Shown one piece after another: positions 17,096-25,974 of a stretch of DNA of 64,000 nucleotides. The translations under genes were made by a program, and so were the position numbers. The DNA is from Micromonospora chalcea (lineage in GTDB: Bacteria; Actinomycetota; Actinomycetes; Mycobacteriales; Micromonosporaceae), in NCBI RefSeq assembly GCF_002926165.1, contig NZ_MAGP01000176.1:1-64000 (forward strand). Reading direction: 5' to 3'. Within the stretch, counting starts at the first letter, position 1; the number at the start of each line of letters is the position of its first letter. The notes beneath the pieces are model-generated. The model saw only the letters and a list, made by a program, of their open reading frames with translations. It ran no database searches and was not told the origin of the DNA.

Positions 17096-18226
17096 TCATC
17101 GAAGATCGACGTTCTGCACCTCGCGCAGCCGCGCCGCCGGTCCCGTCGGTCCGGTCGGCTCGACGGGTGACGCGGATTCTCCGGCCGGCCGGGCGTTGCG
17201 CCCCACGCGGTGCAGGTGGCGCAGCGCCTGGCGATACGAGTCGAGCAGGCCGGTTTCGACGTAGGGCAGGTCGTGCTCGCGGCAGAAGGCGCGGACGATC
17301 GGCCGGGCGTGGCGCAGTGCGGCGCGGGGCATGCTGGGGAACAGGTGGTGTTCGATCTGGTGGTTCAGGCCGCCGAGCAGAAGATCGACCAGCCGGTTGC
17401 CGCGGACGTTGCGGGAGGTGAGGACCTGGCGGCGGAGGAAATCCACCTCCTCGTCCGCACCGAGGATCGGCATGCCCTTGTGGTTGGGGGCGAAGGCACA
17501 TCCCAGGTACAGCCCGAAGAGGCCCTGCTGCACGACGACGAAGACCACCGCGCGCAGCGGGGACAGCACCACGAAGACCGCGGTGAGGTATGCGGCGGCG
17601 TGCAGCCCGAGCAGCAGCGCCTCCCGGCCACGCCCTCGGTAGGTGGACCGGGACAACGCACGGACGCTGGCCACGTGCAGGGCCACGCCTTCGAGCAGCA
17701 ACATCGGGAAGAACAGGAGCCGCTGGTGGCGGGCGAGCAGCCGTCCCGCACCGCGCCGCCGGTCGGCCTGCGCCCTGGTGAACGCGAGAGCTTCGCCCGC
17801 GATGTCGGGGTCGCGGCCCTCGGTGTTGGGGTGGGCGTGATGGCGGTGGTGCTTGTCGACCCACCAGCCGAAAGCGAGCCCGATAACCAGGTTGCCGTAC
17901 ACCAGCCCGACCAGGTGGTTGGCGCGTCGGGACCGGAAGATCTGCCGGTGGCCGGCGTCGTGGCCGAGGAAACCGCTCTGGGTGAAGACCACGGCAAGGT
18001 ACGCCGCGGTGACCAGTTGCCACCACGAGTCCCCCACCAGCACGAAGACCGTCCAGCCCGCGGCGACCAGCGCGGCGTTGACGGCAATCATGACCAGGTA
18101 GTAGGTCGGACGCCGGTCGAGCAAGCCCGCTCGGCGCACCCGGCTCAACAGTTCGGCGTAGTCGCTGCCGTGACGGCGCTGCGACCCCGGCGGCGCCGCT
18201 CCGATGGTCTGGTCGATGGTGCTCAT
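17096..18226 (-). CDS. Membrane fatty acid desaturase / acyl-CoA desaturase
   Basis: A 376-residue integral membrane di-iron desaturase. The three histidine boxes are present: HDAGHRQ near residue 110, HHRHHAHPN near 145 and QIEHHLFP near 310. They are separated by two hydrophobic hairpins (about 43-95 and 165-245). It would introduce a double bond into a membrane lipid or acyl-CoA substrate using O2 and an electron donor such as ferredoxin or an oxidoreductase not encoded here. It ends just left of the glycan operon on the same strand (60 nt gap), so co-transcription is possible. Regiospecificity cannot be told from sequence; delta-9 or DesA3-like activity is plausible. Confidence 0.88.
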   Translation of the reverse strand: MSTIDQTIGAAPPGSQRRHGSDYAELLSRVRRAGLLDRRPTYYLVMIAVNAALVAAGWTVFVLVGDSWWQLVTAAYLAVVFTQSGFLGHDAGHRQIFRSRRANHLVGLVYGNLVIGLAFGWWVDKHHRHHAHPNTEGRDPDIAGEALAFTRAQADRRRGAGRLLARHQRLLFFPMLLLEGVALHVASVRALSRSTYRGRGREALLLGLHAAAYLTAVFVVLSPLRAVVFVVVQQGLFGLYLGCAFAPNHKGMPILGADEEVDFLRRQVLTSRNVRGNRLVDLLLGGLNHQIEHHLFPSMPRAALRHARPIVRAFCREHDLPYVETGLLDSYRQALRHLHRVGRNARPAGESASPVEPTGPTGPAARLREVQNVDLR

Positions 18227-18286
18227 GGATCCTCCCGGCAGTCGAAACTCAGCACGCCGCCGGGGTCTGGAGCGAACGCCCCCAGC

Positions 18287-19783
18287 CTACTCCGCAGCCT
18301 GGGCGGCAGGGCGGGGCGGCGATCGCACCATCGCCCCGATGAGCGCGGCCACCGGCACGGTGGCGAGACCGATCCGGGCGTCGCTGGCCCCGTACGGCAA
18401 CCACAGCTCGCCGGCGTGGACGAGCCCGCCGCAGGAGTAGACGACGTTGGGTACGTATCCGTCCCGGTCTGCCTCGTCGGGGGACAGGAGCGCGCCGGGG
18501 AGCCGTGCGAGGACCCGTTCCGGTCGGTGCAGGTCGAGCAGGAGCGCGCCGATGGCGTAGCGGCGCATCGGGCCGACGCCGTGGGTGAGCACGAGCCAGC
18601 CGGCGTCGGTTTCGATGGGGGATCCGCAGTTGCCGACCTGGATCAGTTCCCAGCTGTCCCGGGGTGCGTGCAGCGGCACCGGTTCCTGCCACCGGTTCTC
18701 GCCGTCCAAGCAGGTCAGCCCGAGGGTCTCCCCATCGGCGCGGCACAGGGCGAGGTGCCGGCCGCCGACGGTACGGGGGAACAGCGCGACGCCCTTGTTG
18801 CGGATGCCCGGCCCGCGCATCGGGGTGCTCTCGAAGCGGCGCAGGTCGCTGCTGGCCAGCGCGCGGGTGGCGATGTGCCGTCCGTCGTAGGCGGTGTAGG
18901 TGGCCCGGTAGACGGGTCCGGACTCGTCGGTGAATCTGATGAACCGGGCGTCCTCCATGCCGTTGCTCTCCGCCGGAACGGCCGGCCAGAGCACCCGTTG
19001 GTGCAGGGCGGTGTCGGTGGGGAAGGTCGTGGCGTAACTGGCGGCGTTGGTGCGGCGTACGTGTTCGAGGGTGTCCGGCCCGGTGCTGCGGGAGAGCAGG
19101 TCGGGTGGCAGCTCACCGAGCACCCGCTCGAAGGTGCCCTCGTCGTACCGATCAGGCAGGGCGTCCAGCACGGTGGCGGTGACCTCGTTGTCGCAATCCT
19201 CCTCCGCCAGCCCGGCGACGAGCAGGTCCCGGCGATGCCGTACCCGGGCCCGCTGCCCGACGACCAGCGGGCCGGACCGGTCGGCGACGGCGAGTTGGCG
19301 GCCGGGGCCGAGGACCGCGGTGGCGAACCCGATGGACGACCGGTGGCCCTCGCCGATCTGGCGCAGGCTGATCGCGACACGCACCTGCCCGTCGCCCAGA
19401 CCGCTCTGGTCGGGGTGGGTCACCATCGACGGGTTGCACAGCGCGGCGGCCTCGACCGCGTACTCGTGACTGAAGTAGGCGCCGACCAGGAGACGCGCGG
19501 CGGGCGAGAGGTCCCAGGCCCGGGCGGCGCGGTGCCGGACGAGGTCGTAGTGGTGGTGGAACGTGCCGTCCAGGTCGCGGTGCCGAGCGCCGAAGCGATC
19601 GAAGGTGTCCCGCAGCAGCCGGCCGGTCTCCTCCTCGTCGAGGCGCGCGACGCGGGCGATGAGCGCCCGCGCGCGGGTGCGTACCAGGGCGGCGTCCTCA
19701 CCCGGGACGAAGAGCTTGAGGATCACCCGGCGTGGATCCGGAGTGAGGACGACGTCCTGCCGGACGGCGAGGCTCCCGGTCAC
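18287..19783 (-). CDS. GH130-family glycoside phosphorylase / hydrolase
   Basis: A 498-residue protein of the GH130 five-bladed propeller type. Family signatures are NPSMVTHPDQSGL near residue 125, NGMEDARFIRF near 250 (the MEDAR motif with the catalytic Asp) and the GCGGLVHAGELWLPYGASD-like segment near 445, where GAsD binds substrate. Characterised members phosphorolyse or hydrolyse beta-mannosides. The GTG start at 19783 overlaps the upstream stop as GTGA, so translation is coupled to the barrel protein gene. Although the open frame extends further upstream, the coding character starts at VTGSLAVRQD. It is the last gene of a five-gene glycan operon. Confidence 0.85.
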   Translation of the reverse strand: MTGSLAVRQDVVLTPDPRRVILKLFVPGEDAALVRTRARALIARVARLDEEETGRLLRDTFDRFGARHRDLDGTFHHHYDLVRHRAARAWDLSPAARLLVGAYFSHEYAVEAAALCNPSMVTHPDQSGLGDGQVRVAISLRQIGEGHRSSIGFATAVLGPGRQLAVADRSGPLVVGQRARVRHRRDLLVAGLAEEDCDNEVTATVLDALPDRYDEGTFERVLGELPPDLLSRSTGPDTLEHVRRTNAASYATTFPTDTALHQRVLWPAVPAESNGMEDARFIRFTDESGPVYRATYTAYDGRHIATRALASSDLRRFESTPMRGPGIRNKGVALFPRTVGGRHLALCRADGETLGLTCLDGENRWQEPVPLHAPRDSWELIQVGNCGSPIETDAGWLVLTHGVGPMRRYAIGALLLDLHRPERVLARLPGALLSPDEADRDGYVPNVVYSCGGLVHAGELWLPYGASDARIGLATVPVAALIGAMVRSPPRPAAQAAE

Positions 19784-20832
19784 GACCACCGCCGGGCGTG
19801 CTGGAGGGTGGAGATCAGCGCGAGGGTCGACTCGGCCCCCTGGTTGAGGTTGGGTCCGTGCGCGGTCAGCCCGTCGTAGCCGCCGCCGGTCGCCGGATCC
19901 CACATCCGCGTGCCGACGTCGTTGTCACCGCGGAACCACCCCACCGCCTGCCGCACCCCGGCCTCCCAGGCGGGGTCGCCGGTGACCGTGGCGGCGGTGG
20001 CGCAGGCGTCGGCGAACGCGGCGACCTCGATCGGCTGCTGGTCGTGGCGGGGCCGCGGCGCACCGCCTGCCCAACCGTCGGCGGGTACGACCGACAGGTG
20101 CCCGTCGCGCAGTTGGACGTCGCGCAGCCAGGTCAGCATCCGCAACCCGTCGCCGAGGGGTGGACCGTCGTGGCGCAGCTGGCTGGCCGCGATGACGACC
20201 TCCGCGAGGGCCGCGTTGGCATAGGTCAGCCGCGGCTGCGGCCAGGGCCAGCGCGGATCGGATCCGGGGGTGCCGATCGTGCTGGCCGCGTCCCCCAACA
20301 GTGCTGCCGCATCGGCGTGGGCCGGATGGCGGCGCAGCACCTCGACCGCGCCGAGCCCGGCGAAGGCCATCGCGTGCGGGGTCGGGGCCCGTCTGGTGGC
20401 GCCCCGGCTGAAGGCGACCAGCGCCTCCTCCCGGATCCAGGGCGCCGGGCTGCGGGCCGCGGCGGTGCCCAGCCCCCACAGCGCGCGACCCCACCAGTCG
20501 CCGAGCCCGGGCTCGTCGGCCCAGCGCCGGTCGTGGCCGAGCCGGTTGTGGAAGGCGCCCCGGGTGTCCTGCGCGTGGGTGAGGAACGCGAGGTAGCGCT
20601 CCGCCAGCCCGAGCACCTCCGGGGTCGGATCCGGCTCGCGGCTGGTGACGACCAGGCCGCGGGCGACGTCGTCGGTGCAGTAGCCGTGCTCGCGGCGGAC
20701 GATCGCGTGCCGGGCGTGCTCGAACAGGCCGGTGTCGTCACTCAACCGGGCCAGGTGCGCGAAGCCCGGCCGGGGCGTCGGATGTCGGCGGCCGCTGCCC
20801 GGCGCGGCGGACAACCCGGTGGTCGCGGTCAC
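19780..20832 (-). CDS. Probable (alpha/alpha)6-barrel carbohydrate-active protein
   Basis: A 350-residue protein rich in paired helices with Trp/Asp/Gly turns (DDVARGLVV, GRALWGLGTA, LTYANAALAEV, and NLNQGAESTLALIS near the end). This pattern is typical of (alpha/alpha)6 toroids of glycosidases and epimerases, and similar segments occur next to or fused with GT4 glycosyltransferases in actinobacteria. No exact family can be named by eye. The start is GTG20832, overlapping the stop of the upstream glycosyltransferase as GTGA. The stop overlaps the GH130 start the same way. It probably acts on the glycan made or processed by this operon. Confidence 0.65.
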   Translation of the reverse strand: MTATTGLSAAPGSGRRHPTPRPGFAHLARLSDDTGLFEHARHAIVRREHGYCTDDVARGLVVTSREPDPTPEVLGLAERYLAFLTHAQDTRGAFHNRLGHDRRWADEPGLGDWWGRALWGLGTAAARSPAPWIREEALVAFSRGATRRAPTPHAMAFAGLGAVEVLRRHPAHADAAALLGDAASTIGTPGSDPRWPWPQPRLTYANAALAEVVIAASQLRHDGPPLGDGLRMLTWLRDVQLRDGHLSVVPADGWAGGAPRPRHDQQPIEVAAFADACATAATVTGDPAWEAGVRQAVGWFRGDNDVGTRMWDPATGGGYDGLTAHGPNLNQGAESTLALISTLQHARRWS

Positions 20833-21965
20833 GCCGACGCCGCGCTGACCGCGGGACGGCGGGCGGCGACGAGCCGCTCGGCGAGCGCGCCGTAGCGGGC
20901 CGCCACCGCGGGCCAGCGCAGGTCCGCGGCCAGCGGCCGGACGCGACCGGCCAGCCGCGCGCCCAGGCCCGGTTCGGTCAGGATCCGCCGGATCGCGGCG
21001 GCCAGCGCCGCCGGATCCTGATGGGGTACGACCAGACCGGGGCCGCCGGTGAGCAGCTCGACGGCGTGCGGGAAGGCCGTGGCCACCACGGGCACCCCGG
21101 CGGCCACCGCCTCGATGAGCACCCCCGAGGTGACCTGTTCGCGGGAGTCGTAGGGCAGGACGACCACGTCGGCGGAGCGGATCAGCCGGCCGAGGGTGGC
21201 CTGGTCGTGGTAGACGTTCTGGTAGTCCACGGCGTGCGCGACGCCCAGCTCCGCGCCGAGCCGGTGCAGCCCCGCCCGGTACGCCTCGCCCTGGTGCTCG
21301 ACCACCTTGGGATGTGTCCGGCCCGCGACCGTGTAGGCGGGGGTCGGGTCGAGGTCCTGCAACCGCGCGAGGGCCCGCAAGGACCACTCGACGCCCTTGC
21401 CGGGACCGAGAAGTCCCCAGGTCAGCAGGTGGGGCCGGGTACGGCGGTCGGCGGGTACGCCGACCTGCTCAGCTGCGCCGTGCGGGATGACCGTCACCTT
21501 GCCCGGACGTACGGCGTAACCGACGAGCAGCCGGTCGCGAGCCGTATCGGTCATCGTGACGACCGCTCCGGCCGCGGTGACGATCTGCTCCAGCAGGGAC
21601 TTCTGCCGGGCCGAGGGCCGACGGAGCACCGTGTGCAGGACCACGATGCTCGGCACGGTGAGCCGGCGCAGCAACGGCAGGACGTCCTCGCCGTCGGCAC
21701 CGGGGTAGATCCCGTACTCGTGCTGGACGACGGCCACGTCGAAGGCGTTCAGGGCCGTCGCGGCGTCCCGCCAGCCGGCCTGGGTGCGGGTCGACCAGGT
21801 GTGCACGACCCCGGGTCCGGCCCGCAGGTCGTCACCGCGGTCAGTGACCCGGACGATGCCGCCGCGCGTACCGTCGGCGCTCAATTGAGCAGCGAGGGCG
21901 GAGTTGAAGGCGGCCAGTCCACACCGGGTCGGTGGGTGGGTGCTGAGGAATCCGTAGCTGAGCAT
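20829..21965 (-). CDS. Glycosyltransferase family 4
   Basis: A 378-residue retaining glycosyltransferase with GT-B fold. The N-terminal domain opens with MLSYGFLSTHPPTRCGLAAF and contains VVQHEYGIYPG. The C-terminal nucleotide-sugar domain has LLTWGLLGPGKGVEWSLRAL and the ExxxE-type motif near SGVLIEAVAAGVPVVATAFP. ATG21965 is preferred because the domain begins there; upstream in-frame codons have no homology. The donor could be GDP-mannose given the GH130 neighbour, but this is inference. It overlaps the next gene by GTGA. Confidence 0.85.
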   Translation of the reverse strand: MLSYGFLSTHPPTRCGLAAFNSALAAQLSADGTRGGIVRVTDRGDDLRAGPGVVHTWSTRTQAGWRDAATALNAFDVAVVQHEYGIYPGADGEDVLPLLRRLTVPSIVVLHTVLRRPSARQKSLLEQIVTAAGAVVTMTDTARDRLLVGYAVRPGKVTVIPHGAAEQVGVPADRRTRPHLLTWGLLGPGKGVEWSLRALARLQDLDPTPAYTVAGRTHPKVVEHQGEAYRAGLHRLGAELGVAHAVDYQNVYHDQATLGRLIRSADVVVLPYDSREQVTSGVLIEAVAAGVPVVATAFPHAVELLTGGPGLVVPHQDPAALAAAIRRILTEPGLGARLAGRVRPLAADLRWPAVAARYGALAERLVAARRPAVSAASA

Positions 21966-22085
21966 GGGTGTCGGGCCTTCCGGTTGTCGGCCGCCCCAGA
22001 AGTGCGGGGACGGCCTCACGCGGTGTCGGCGCACGCCGGCCAGCGTGTGTGGCCGGCGGAACGGGTTCGTGGGCGGTGATCGGAT

Positions 22086-23096
22086 TCAGCGGTGCGATCG
22101 GGTGAGGTGGTCGTAGACGTCGAGGTAGTCGGTGACCATCCGGTCCGCGCCGAAGCGCTGCCCGGCCCGGGTCCGACAGGCGGCCCGGTCCAGCCCGGCA
22201 GCCCGGGTGACGGCGTCGACGGCCTGCTCGACGGTCTGCACGAGGAACCCCGTCACCCCGTCGTCGACGACCTCCGGCATCGATCCCCGCGAGTAGGCGA
22301 CGACCGGCGTGCCGCAGACCATCGACTCCACCACCGACAGCCCGAACGGCTCGTCGAAGGCGATCGGGTGCAGCAGCGCGGTGCTCGCGCCCAGCACCTC
22401 GGCACGGCGGCGAGGGCCGACCGAGCCGAGGAAGACGACCTGGTCGCCGTCGATGTGCGGGGCGACCAGGTCGGCGAAGTACCGCTCGTCCTGCACGATG
22501 CCGCAGATGGTCAGCGGCCGGCCGGCACGGCGGGCGATCTCGATGGCGGTGTGGGTGCCCTTGTCGGGATGGATCCGGCCGAAGGCGGCCAGTCCGGGAC
22601 CGGCGTCGCGAGTGAACGGCAGCCCGGTCAGGTCGACGCCGTGGTGCACCGTGGCGACGTAGTCGAGTTCGGCGCTGCGGTCAGCGTCGGAGATCGACAC
22701 GTAGGACGAGCGGGCCCGGGCGTACGCGGGGAGGATCCCCGCGCCGGAGAAGCCGTGCACGGTGGTGAGCAGCGGAGCCCGGCAGTGCTCGGCGAAAGCC
22801 AGCGGCAGCCAGTCGAGGTGGCTGTGCACCAGGTCGAACTGCCCGGAGCGGGCCATCGCGTGGGAGACGTGCATCGCCTCCCACACCCGGCCGTCCATGC
22901 CCGGATCGTCGGCGTACCCCCGGGGGCACACGCCGTCGAGGGCCGCCGAGGTGACGGAGTCCTGCGTGGCGAAGAGGGTCACGTCCACGCCACGGGTGAC
23001 CAGCCCCTCGGCGAGCAGCCCGGTCACCTGCTCCCAGGGACCGTAGTGGTGGGGCGGTGTGCGCCAGGCGACCGGACCGAGCAGGGCGACCCTCAC
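22086..23096 (-). CDS. Glycosyltransferase family 4
   Basis: A 336-residue GT-B glycosyltransferase starting MRVALLGPVAWRTPPHHYGP, with the Gly-Pro-type N-terminal loop of GT4 enzymes that act on nucleotide sugars. LVHSHLDWLPLAF and TTVHGFSG form the acceptor side. FGRIHPDKGTHTAIEIA and DEPFGLSVVESMVCGTPVVA form the donor site with the Glu pair. Its start overlaps the stop of the 57-residue gene upstream (ATGA). It is the second of two glycosyltransferases in the operon, which suggests that an oligosaccharide or glycoconjugate with at least two linkages is built. Confidence 0.88.
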   Translation of the reverse strand: MRVALLGPVAWRTPPHHYGPWEQVTGLLAEGLVTRGVDVTLFATQDSVTSAALDGVCPRGYADDPGMDGRVWEAMHVSHAMARSGQFDLVHSHLDWLPLAFAEHCRAPLLTTVHGFSGAGILPAYARARSSYVSISDADRSAELDYVATVHHGVDLTGLPFTRDAGPGLAAFGRIHPDKGTHTAIEIARRAGRPLTICGIVQDERYFADLVAPHIDGDQVVFLGSVGPRRRAEVLGASTALLHPIAFDEPFGLSVVESMVCGTPVVAYSRGSMPEVVDDGVTGFLVQTVEQAVDAVTRAAGLDRAACRTRAGQRFGADRMVTDYLDVYDHLTRSHR

Positions 23097-23266
23097 GGGG
23101 ACGGCGCGTCGGCGAGGTCGGCCGGATCGAGACGCAGGGTGGCGAGCAGCCCCGCGTGCTCGGCGGGGTCCACCCGCTCCGGTAGTTCCCGCTCGACCCA
23201 GTCGGCCCTGACCTGCTGGCCGCGCTCGCGCAGCGCCGCAACGATCCTGTACCTGGCGATCTTCAT
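23093..23266 (-). CDS. Small conserved-looking protein (57 aa), first gene of glycan operon
   Basis: The frame from ATG23266 reads MKIARYRIVAALRERGQQVR and onward, with an acidic Ala/Asp/Leu-rich end. It is a soluble, helical, charged protein with no recognised domain. The stop overlaps the start of the GT4 gene by ATGA. This argues that it is really translated and coupled to the operon, as an adaptor or by translational coupling alone. No signal peptide or membrane segment is present. Confidence 0.6.
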   Translation of the reverse strand: MKIARYRIVAALRERGQQVRADWVERELPERVDPAEHAGLLATLRLDPADLADAPSP

Positions 23267-23522
23267 CGTCTGCCCCTCGAGAAGCCGTTCCGGACGGTCA
23301 TGGTCACGGGTGGCGGTGTGGAGGCCCGGGTCGAATCCCGTCACCGGGATACCGAGGCGGCGGGCGGTTGACCCGTCGCCGTGACCGGCGAATGGTGCGG
23401 CACGTACCTGCGATCCCCCAGGGCGCAGCCGGCGCGGGCGGTGGTATCCCGGACCGCTTCAGGCTACGCCGGTCCGGGCCCTGCCATGCCAGGTGCCGGT
23501 GACGTGGGCACCCGGGAAGCAG

Positions 23523-23843
23523 TCAGCTCTCGGCAAACGTCGTGATGAGCACCAGCGGCAGAAGCAGGACAGCCAGCAGGAGGAACACCCGCAGGCGGAG
23601 CGCACGGACGTCGAGGGCCCGCCGTACCCGTACCCCGAATGCCGAGGGGCCGGATCTCCCGTTGGCCTGCGGCGAGGGCCGCCGGTGGCGATCGGACAAA
23701 CGGCCATGGCGTTCTCTCCTGGTGAACGCGACGGCTCGTTTCACGGCTGCGCGTCGACGCCACAGTTGTTCGGTCTCCCCGGTGGCCGGGGTCAGCGTCG
23801 GAGGGGACGAAACAGCCGTGGGTGTCACGATGGTGGTTGCCAT
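23523..23843 (-). CDS. Small single-span membrane protein (106 aa)
   Basis: The frame from ATG23843 starts MATTIVTPTAVSSPP, continues through a strongly basic middle (RRRAAVKRAVAFTRRERHGR) and ends in one hydrophobic segment FLLLAVLLLPLVLITTF with only three residues after it. This is a tail-anchored arrangement: the basic part would be cytoplasmic and could contact nucleic acid or phospholipid. No family is recognised. It stands alone between the glycan operon and the GAF-ANTAR genes. Confidence 0.5.
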   Translation of the reverse strand: MATTIVTPTAVSSPPTLTPATGETEQLWRRRAAVKRAVAFTRRERHGRLSDRHRRPSPQANGRSGPSAFGVRVRRALDVRALRLRVFLLLAVLLLPLVLITTFAES

Positions 23844-23975
23844 TGTTGAGCGCCCCTTAACGGGCTGGTGGCGGCGAGACTGGCGGCCACCGGGGACCCG
23901 GGCGACAGCGTCACCGTACGCCTGTATCTCCCCGACCGACACCCCTGGAAGCCGACTCGGCTGCGGAGGCGGTCG

Positions 23976-24707
23976 TCAGCCGGGCCGGTCGGCGGCCGGT
24001 CCCGGTGCGAGTCGCTCGGAACCGTCGACGATCGCCTGGGACAGTTCGGACAGTCGTCGGTTGCGGCTGCGGGCGCCGGCGCGCAGGATCGCGAAGGCTT
24101 GGCCCACGTCCACCTGCAGGCGTTCGGCGAGAACCCCCTTGGCCTGCTCGATCAGGACACGGCTGTGCAGAGCGGTCTGCAGCTGTTCGGTGAGGATGTC
24201 ACGCCGGTGGATGGCGCGGTGCTGCAGCAATCCGATGGTGGCCACGCCGGCGAGTGCCTGACCGATGCGGAGCTTGTCCTCGTCGAGGGCCCCCGGCCGG
24301 ACGTCGAAGAGGTTCAGCGCGCCGATGACCTCGGAGCGCAGGCGCATGGGCAGGGCGTGCACCGCGGCGAAGCCGACCTCGGCCGCGGCGGCGGTGAACC
24401 TCGGCCATCGGGCCGTGGTCAGGGTCAGATCGGCGACCGACACCGGCTGCCCGGAACGGAAGGAGTCGAGGCAGGGCCCCTGGTCGGTCTGGAGCTGGAA
24501 CAGCTCCAGCAGTCGGGTGCGTTCGGAGGAGGCGGCGACCACCTGCAGCGTGTCCCGCTGGTCGGTCAGGAGCAGCCCGGCCGCCGACACACCCAGCAGC
24601 TCGACACACCTCTCGGTCAGCACGTGCAGGAACTCGATCACGTCGAAGTCGTCGACGAGAGTGTCGGCCATCTCCACGAAAACGTCGGCCAGCGGGGTCT
24701 CGGCCAT
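23976..24707 (-). CDS. GAF-ANTAR regulator
   Basis: A 243-residue cytoplasmic regulator. Residues about 15-165 form a GAF sensor domain (CVELLGVSAAGLLL, QTDQGPCLDSFRSGQPVSVA, ALPMRLRSEVIGALNLFD). Residues about 175-235 form an ANTAR RNA-binding domain (RVLIEQAKGVLAERLQVDVG, AFAILRAGARSRNRRLSELS). ANTAR proteins bind paired hairpins in leader RNAs and prevent termination. ATG24707 is the likely start; ATG24737 would add ten residues. It neighbours a second GAF-ANTAR gene on the same strand, so both may answer the same signal. Confidence 0.88.
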   Translation of the reverse strand: MAETPLADVFVEMADTLVDDFDVIEFLHVLTERCVELLGVSAAGLLLTDQRDTLQVVAASSERTRLLELFQLQTDQGPCLDSFRSGQPVSVADLTLTTARWPRFTAAAAEVGFAAVHALPMRLRSEVIGALNLFDVRPGALDEDKLRIGQALAGVATIGLLQHRAIHRRDILTEQLQTALHSRVLIEQAKGVLAERLQVDVGQAFAILRAGARSRNRRLSELSQAIVDGSERLAPGPAADRPG

Positions 24708-24790
24708 GTCAGTCACCTCGTCAATCAATGGTTCCACCGGTCACCCGACGGGCGGTCCGTGCGACGCCGTCCCGGCGCCGATTCCCCAGC

Positions 24791-25495
24791 TCACTCATCT
24801 CGGTCACCGGGTATCCCGGCCGGTCCCAGACGCAGGCGCCGGGCGACGACATCAGCTGCCACCTCCCGGAGGCGCCGGTCCTGGGCGTACGCGTAGGCGC
24901 GCAACCGGATGAGCGCCACCGCCGCCGTCACCCCCAGCTGGACCATGATCATGCCCGTCGCCTGGTGCACCTCTGGGTGGTGCAGGCCGGACCCCTCGGG
25001 CCACTGATCGTCCCGGCCCGCCCCGTAGCGCGTCGCGTCGTCCAGCAGCACCGCGCATGCCGCGTCCGCCAGGACCAGCGCGTCGGCCAGTTGCTCCGCC
25101 CCGAGGTCACCGGCGCGGGCCCGGTAGAGGTCAAGGACACCGAGGCGGATCCCGCCCACCCGTAGGGGCAACGCGAACACCGCGCCAGCCCCGGCGAGCA
25201 CCGCGGCCGGCGCGAACACCGGCCAGCGGGCGCGGCACTCCGGCACGGTCAGATCGGCGACCAGGACAGGTCCGCCGGCGGTCGCGTCCACGCACGGCCC
25301 CTCACCGAGGGTCAGCGCCAGGTCTTCCAGCTCCGACGCGGTCCGGTCCGTGGCGTACACCAGCTCGCGCGGCGTCGCGTCGAGGAGAACCGCGACGGCG
25401 GCGGAGTCGACGCCGGCGACCGACACCGCCGCCGCGCAGACATGATCGACCGCGACGGCGCCACCCTGGGCGGCATCGACGAGAACAGCCCCCAA
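24791..25495 (-). CDS. GAF-ANTAR regulator
   Basis: The GAF domain shows AAAVSVAGVDSAAVAVLLDA, LGEGPCVDATAGGPVLVADL and ALPLRVGGIRLGVLDLY. The C-terminal ANTAR domain shows VHQATGMIMVQLGVTAAVAL, then RAYAYAQDRRLREVAADVV. The start is uncertain. TTG25495 gives 234 residues, but coding-like sequence continues in frame upstream (SVRLIRAGVSSGQG) without a clear ATG or GTG, so the N-terminus may be longer. It should act as an RNA-binding antiterminator with a small-molecule or redox input. It is in tandem with the 23976-24707 gene. Confidence 0.82.
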   Translation of the reverse strand: MGAVLVDAAQGGAVAVDHVCAAAVSVAGVDSAAVAVLLDATPRELVYATDRTASELEDLALTLGEGPCVDATAGGPVLVADLTVPECRARWPVFAPAAVLAGAGAVFALPLRVGGIRLGVLDLYRARAGDLGAEQLADALVLADAACAVLLDDATRYGAGRDDQWPEGSGLHHPEVHQATGMIMVQLGVTAAVALIRLRAYAYAQDRRLREVAADVVARRLRLGPAGIPGDRDE

Positions 25496-25974
25496 CCGCA
25501 GCCGACGGTCGGCGGATCGCCGCGCCCCGGGTGGTCCTTGCCCACTGCTGACTCCGGCCCGGATCAGTCGAACGGATGCGCTGGCATACCGCGCCGAGGT
25601 CCCGGGCGACGGTCACACCGTACTCCCGCGTGGCGCCGCGGCGCGACCGGCGGCCCACCGGACCCGCGACGGCTCCGACGGCCGACGAGCCGGTCGCGGA
25701 GGCGTACGCTTGCGGTGTCGCTCGGGACCCCGGTGGCTGACAGTCCGCCGCTGGCGGACGCACCCCCACCGATCGAGGTCACCGTGTCGGCCACCCGCCG
25801 CACCCCATGCACCGGTCAGGTCGCCGGATCTCCGTCGCATTCCTGGCCAGGCACCTCCCTCGCACCGGCACGTCGGACCGCGACAGCCCGTCGCGGGCCC
25901 GCCATCATCCAGGCGCGCCAGCGCACCACGGCATGCGGGCGCGCCAGATCCTCATCGGAAGGCGGCGGTTCGTG
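25496..25974. other. Divergent spacer without a confident gene
   Basis: This lies between the leftward GAF-ANTAR gene and the rightward lapA-like gene. Long frames occur on both strands but are Arg/Pro/Ser-rich and match nothing. It probably holds promoters for both directions and possibly the N-terminal extension of the GAF-ANTAR gene. Confidence 0.4.

Noticed and set aside
17210..19879. Long plus-strand open frame opposite the desaturase and GH130 genes
   Set aside because: Antisense shadow; histidine boxes and GH130 motifs lie on the other strand.
23328..23345. GGTCGAATCCCG resembling a tRNA T-arm
   Set aside because: No other tRNA stems can be formed around it.
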